From: Bacillota bacterium | Lineage (GTDB): Bacteria; Bacillota; Clostridia; Christensenellales; CAG-138 | DNA length: 15,322 nt | Assembly (NCBI GenBank): GCA_023409435.1 | Contig: JAEYHP010000045.1 | Coordinates: forward strand, 1-15,322 | Direction: 5' to 3' | Shown: piece by piece, positions 12,642 to 15,322 of the stretch | How the letters are laid out: the number at the start of each line of letters is the position of its first letter | Position numbering within the stretch: the first letter of the stretch is position 1 | Notes under the pieces: model-generated | Database searches by the model: none | What the model was told of the DNA's origin: nothing | What the model saw: the letters and a program-made list of their open reading frames with translations, nothing else | Translations under genes and position numbers: made by a program

Positions 12642-14531
12642 ATGGACATAGCTTTGCAAATAGAACGATTGGCGGCAGGATCGGTTAACGCAGGTGCAAA
12701 TGTGATTTTCGATAATGTCGTATTCAGCGCCGGAAATATCAGCTACAATAGCGTAACCGGCGTTATTACCTTTAATGAAGCGGGTAGATACGTATTGGAT
12801 TGGTGGGTTGCAACGCAAGCCACCTCATCTGCCATGGGCGTCGTATTTGCCATATCTTCTTCCCAAGGGGATTTTCTTGAGGGCAATTCGCCCATCAAGA
12901 CCGGAGAAGTCGTAGGGATTAGCATCATCGAAGTAGTGGCTGCCCCTGTCACGGCCTCCTTAATTAATGCAACTACCAGCACAATTTTCTATTCCACTAT
13001 CGTGCCGGTAAAGGCAACACTGGTTATTGTGCAAGATGATCTTACTACTTCCGGGCCTACCGGGCCCACCGGGCCCACAGGACCCACCGGCACAGGAGCT
13101 ACTGGACCCACTGGACCTACAGGCGCTACCGGGGCGACTGGTCCCACCGGGCCGACGGGCGCTGTTGGCGCAACAGGACCTACCGGACCTACCGGGTCCA
13201 CTGGTGCCACTGGCGCGACTGGTCCCACCGGTCCTACCGGCGCAACCGGTCCCACCGGTCCTACCGGCGCAACTGGCGACACCGGACCCACCGGACCTAC
13301 AGGCGCAACCGGTCCCACCGGGCCTACCGGCGCAACCGGTCCCACCGGACCTACCGGCGCAACCGGTCCCACCGGGCCTACGGGTGCTACTGGCGACACC
13401 GGACCTACCGGTCCTACGGGTGCTACTGGCGATACCGGACCCACCGGGCCTACAGGCGCAACCGGACCTACGGGTGCCACTGGCGACACTGGACCTACCG
13501 GGCCTACTGGCGCAACCGGGCCTACTGGCGCAACCGGCCCCACCGGACCTACGGGTGCCACTGGCGACACTGGTCCCACCGGGCCTACGGGCGCTGTTGG
13601 CGCAACTGGACCCACCGGACCTACAGGCGCTATCGGCGCTACCGGGCCCACCGGGCCTACAGGCGCTACTGGCGACACCGGACCCACCGGGCCGGCTGGC
13701 GCTACCGGTCCTACCGGACCCACCGGGCCTACTGGCGCTACCGGTCCTACCGGACCCACTGGGCCTACTGGTGCCACAGGCGATACCGGGCCTACCGGTG
13801 CCACTGGCGACACCGGACCCACCGGGCCTACGGGCGCTGTTGGCGCAACTGGACCCACCGGACCTACAGGCGCTACCGGACCCACCGGGCCTACCGGCGC
13901 TACTGGCGATACCGGACCCACCGGGCCCACTGGGCCTACTGGCGCTACTGGCGACACCGGACCCACCGGGCCTACTGGTGCTACCGGTCCTACCGGACCC
14001 ACTGGGCCTACCGGCGCCACTGGCGACACCGGGCCTACCGGGCCTACTGGCGCTACCGGGCCTACCGGACCCACTGGGCCGACTGGACCTACCGGGGATA
14101 CCGGACCTACCGGAGCTGCCGGCGTCGCAGTCACGGCCGACAGTATGTCGACGGCCAACACAACCGCAGCTGTAATCGCCGTTGTCCTTGGCGGCACCGA
14201 CGTGCCCCTGCCAGATAGCCAGAACCTGAACACGTTTACCGTGGACGGTACGGATACTGAATTCACCGTACCCACAACGGGAGAGTATATGGTTAACTAT
14301 GGCGTAGCTACAACAGTAGCACTGCTGGTTTCCTCTCAGGTATTGCAGAACGGCACGCCGATAGCCGCTTCGATCGTTACGCCCACCGTTGCGGCCAACA
14401 ATCTGTCTACGGTTTTTATCGTTCCCCTAACGGCGGGCGATACACTGACACTGCAATTGTTCGGCTTGCTCGGCGCTGCCACACTTCTTGGTGGCGCAAG
14501 CACATACATGACGGTTGTGCGGGTAATTTAA
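12642..14531 (+). CDS. Collagen-like BclA-type spore-surface protein with globular domains at both ends
   Basis: This is a 629-residue protein in three parts. Residues 1-134 form a beta-rich C1q/TNF-like domain (VIFDNVVFSAGNISYNS, then GVITFNEAGRYVLDWWVAT). Residues 138-494 are about 118 Gly-X-Thr collagen triplets, mostly GPT, GAT and GDT, with one two-residue slip at 150-151. Residues 495-629 form a second beta-rich domain (FTVPTTGEYMVNYGV, ending STYMTVVRVI) like the BclA C-terminal domain. Bacterial GPT-rich collagens form trimeric rods heavily O-glycosylated on threonine, as in exosporium filaments. There is no signal peptide, as expected for a protein assembled onto spores from the mother cell. 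The ribosome site is AGTAGGG. Spore location is inferred from family, promoter and context; another surface role is possible. Confidence 0.9.
   Translation: MDIALQIERLAAGSVNAGANVIFDNVVFSAGNISYNSVTGVITFNEAGRYVLDWWVATQATSSAMGVVFAISSSQGDFLEGNSPIKTGEVVGISIIEVVAAPVTASLINATTSTIFYSTIVPVKATLVIVQDDLTTSGPTGPTGPTGPTGTGATGPTGPTGATGATGPTGPTGAVGATGPTGPTGSTGATGATGPTGPTGATGPTGPTGATGDTGPTGPTGATGPTGPTGATGPTGPTGATGPTGPTGATGDTGPTGPTGATGDTGPTGPTGATGPTGATGDTGPTGPTGATGPTGATGPTGPTGATGDTGPTGPTGAVGATGPTGPTGAIGATGPTGPTGATGDTGPTGPAGATGPTGPTGPTGATGPTGPTGPTGATGDTGPTGATGDTGPTGPTGAVGATGPTGPTGATGPTGPTGATGDTGPTGPTGPTGATGDTGPTGPTGATGPTGPTGPTGATGDTGPTGPTGATGPTGPTGPTGPTGDTGPTGAAGVAVTADSMSTANTTAAVIAVVLGGTDVPLPDSQNLNTFTVDGTDTEFTVPTTGEYMVNYGVATTVALLVSSQVLQNGTPIAASIVTPTVAANNLSTVFIVPLTAGDTLTLQLFGLLGAATLLGGASTYMTVVRVI
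13053..14123 (+). repeat. Collagen-coding tandem repeat (GGN CCN ACN type 9-mers)
   Basis: About 1.07 kb is built from 9-base units encoding Gly-Pro-Thr, Gly-Ala-Thr and Gly-Asp-Thr. Higher-order blocks recur, notably GPT-GPT-GAT-GDT. Synonymous codons vary among units, so the repeat is degenerate at DNA level, but near-identical stretches of tens of bases remain and could recombine. This makes length variation between strains and assembly collapse likely. The same repetition creates long spurious open frames on the other strand and in a second plus frame. Confidence 0.95.
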
Positions 14532-14554
14532 TCCTTCCCTTCCGGGCAAAAGGC

Positions 14555-14586
14555 AACCCCTTCTCCGCTTTTGCGGGGGAGGGGTT
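14555..14586 (+). terminator. Terminator-like hairpin after the first collagen-like gene
   Basis: Arms AACCCCTTCTCCGC and GCGGGGGAGGGGTT pair over 14 positions with two G-U pairs around a TTTT loop, followed by ATATTTATAG. It begins 23 bases after the stop. The tail is only moderately U-rich, but position and stability support termination. Confidence 0.72.
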
Positions 14587-14699
14587 ATATTTATAGCTAT
14601 AAATCTGTGCCTTGCAAACTTATATGATACGCTTTGGCGAAAACGGCGAAGCTGTAAATAGTCTTATGCAGAGAGGTATGCCAAATCATTTCATCACAG

Positions 14700-14708
14700 C
14701 ATATATTG
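14700..14708 (+). promoter_or_regulatory. Candidate mother-cell -10 element of the second collagen-like gene
   Basis: CATATATTG stands at the same distance (within two bases) from the start codon as CATATACTG does in the first gene. The following 60-odd bases, including the AAAGTAGG ribosome site, are clearly related. A -35 AC at 17 bases is not present here, so the promoter is weaker or uses another sigma factor. Confidence 0.35.
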
Positions 14709-14767
14709 GTAATGTACGTGCCTGGCCTAAAACAAACGACAAGTAAAACATAAAGTAGGTAAATGTT

Positions 14768-15322
14768 ATGGACATAGCTTTGCAAATAGAACGATTGGCG
14801 GCAGGAACGGTTAACGCAGGTGCAAATGTAATATTCGATTCTGTCGTATTCAGCGCCGGAAATATCAGCTATAACAGCGTAACCGGCGTTATTACCTTTA
14901 ATGAAGCGGGAAGATACGTATTGGATTGGTGGGTTGCAACGCAAGCCACCGCATCGACCGTTGGCGTCGTATTTGCCATATCTTCTTCCCAGGGGGATTT
15001 TCTTGAGGGCAATTCGCCCATCAAGACCGGAGAAGTCGTAGGGATCGGCATTGTTGAAGTGGCAGCGGCACCTGTCACTGCTTCCCTGATCAATGCAACT
15101 CCCAGTCCCATTTTTTATTCTACCATTGTGCCGGTAAAGGCAACGCTGGTTATCGTACAGGATGATCTTGCCACTTCCGGTCCGACCGGTGCAACCGGAC
15201 CTACCGGCGCTACTGGTCCCACCGGGCCTACTGGTGCTACAGGCGCTACCGGTCCTACCGGCGCTGTTGGCGCTACCGGTCCTACCGGGCCGACCGGAGC
15301 TACGGGCGATACTGGCCCCACC
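14768..15322 (+). CDS. Second collagen-like protein, paralogue of the preceding gene, partial (3' end beyond right edge)
   Basis: This gene encodes 185 visible residues with no stop before the window ends. Residues 1-134 repeat the N-terminal C1q-like domain of the upstream protein with about ten substitutions (for example S14T, N25S, ISIIEVV to IGIVEVA, TTSTIFY to TPSPIFY). Collagen triplets begin at residue 138 as in the first copy, but with a different triplet order (GPT-GAT-GPT-GAT). The ATG at 14768, AAAGTAGG ribosome site and leader match the first gene. This is a tandem duplication with the N-terminal head strongly conserved and the rod diverged. The C-terminal domain cannot be seen. 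Presumably it co-assembles or alternates with the first protein on the spore surface; that is inference. Confidence 0.9.
   Translation, partial: MDIALQIERLAAGTVNAGANVIFDSVVFSAGNISYNSVTGVITFNEAGRYVLDWWVATQATASTVGVVFAISSSQGDFLEGNSPIKTGEVVGIGIVEVAAAPVTASLINATPSPIFYSTIVPVKATLVIVQDDLATSGPTGATGPTGATGPTGPTGATGATGPTGAVGATGPTGPTGATGDTGPT

Noticed and set aside
13027..14175. A 382-codon plus-strand frame rich in Pro and Leu overlapping the collagen tract
   Set aside because: It is a shifted reading of the same repeat. The true frame has intact globular domains, a ribosome site and a closely similar paralogue.
12989..14275. A 428-codon open frame on the minus strand encoding Gly-Pro-Val/Ala-Pro-Val repeats
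   Set aside because: It is the mirror of the GGN CCN ACN repeat on the plus strand, which cannot make stops in this frame. It has no ribosome site or independent domain.
14587..14700. AT-rich palindrome TTTATAGCTATAAA as an operator or element end
   Set aside because: It is short, AT-only apart from its centre, and follows a terminator; chance is a sufficient explanation.

Overview
The window suggests an endospore-forming member of the Bacillota, most likely class Clostridia. It carries a complete spoIIIAA-AH set followed by the conserved asp23-amaP-DUF2273-nusB-folD-xseA-xseB-ispA block, all on the minus strand. Moderately high GC and the asp23/amaP/DUF2273/nusB order fit a clostridial gut-type anaerobe. 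A finer placement (for example Christensenellales) would be a guess.

Bases 1-5300 (minus strand) are housekeeping: farnesyl diphosphate synthase (ispA, cut by the left edge), both exonuclease VII subunits, FolD, NusB, a DUF2273 membrane protein, the AmaP membrane anchor and an Asp23-family protein. A good sigma-A-type promoter lies just upstream of asp23. The run is tight except for three gaps that hold structured or repeat-like DNA: 2159-2306, 3177-3353 and 4616-4741.

Bases 5329-10110 (minus strand) are the spoIIIA operon, AA to AH. It encodes the mother-cell half of the SpoIIIA-SpoIIQ channel (the feeding tube) needed for late forespore gene expression. All eight genes are present, but SpoIIIAF is only 94 residues and lacks its usual C-terminal ring-building domain. 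The accB-accC pair that separates spoIIIAH from the asp23 homologue in Bacillus subtilis is absent.

Bases 10111-15322 (plus strand) are a different, accessory-looking region transcribed divergently. It holds a GntR/FCD regulator with its own promoter and terminator; a 278-base spacer packed with perfect inverted repeats; a solitary beta-class N4/N6 DNA methyltransferase; and two tandem, closely related genes for Gly-X-Thr collagen-like proteins, the second cut by the right edge. The collagen-like proteins resemble BclA-type exosporium glycoproteins. They carry a C1q/TNF-like globular domain at the N-terminus as well as one at the C-terminus of the complete copy. Both are preceded by nearly the same leader and a mother-cell-type (sigma-K/E) -10 motif, so they are likely spore-surface proteins made late in sporulation.

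The most unusual items are the double-headed collagen proteins in tandem, the solitary methyltransferase between sporulation and putative spore-surface genes, the hairpin cluster ahead of it, the short SpoIIIAF, and the small structured elements inserted in the housekeeping operon.
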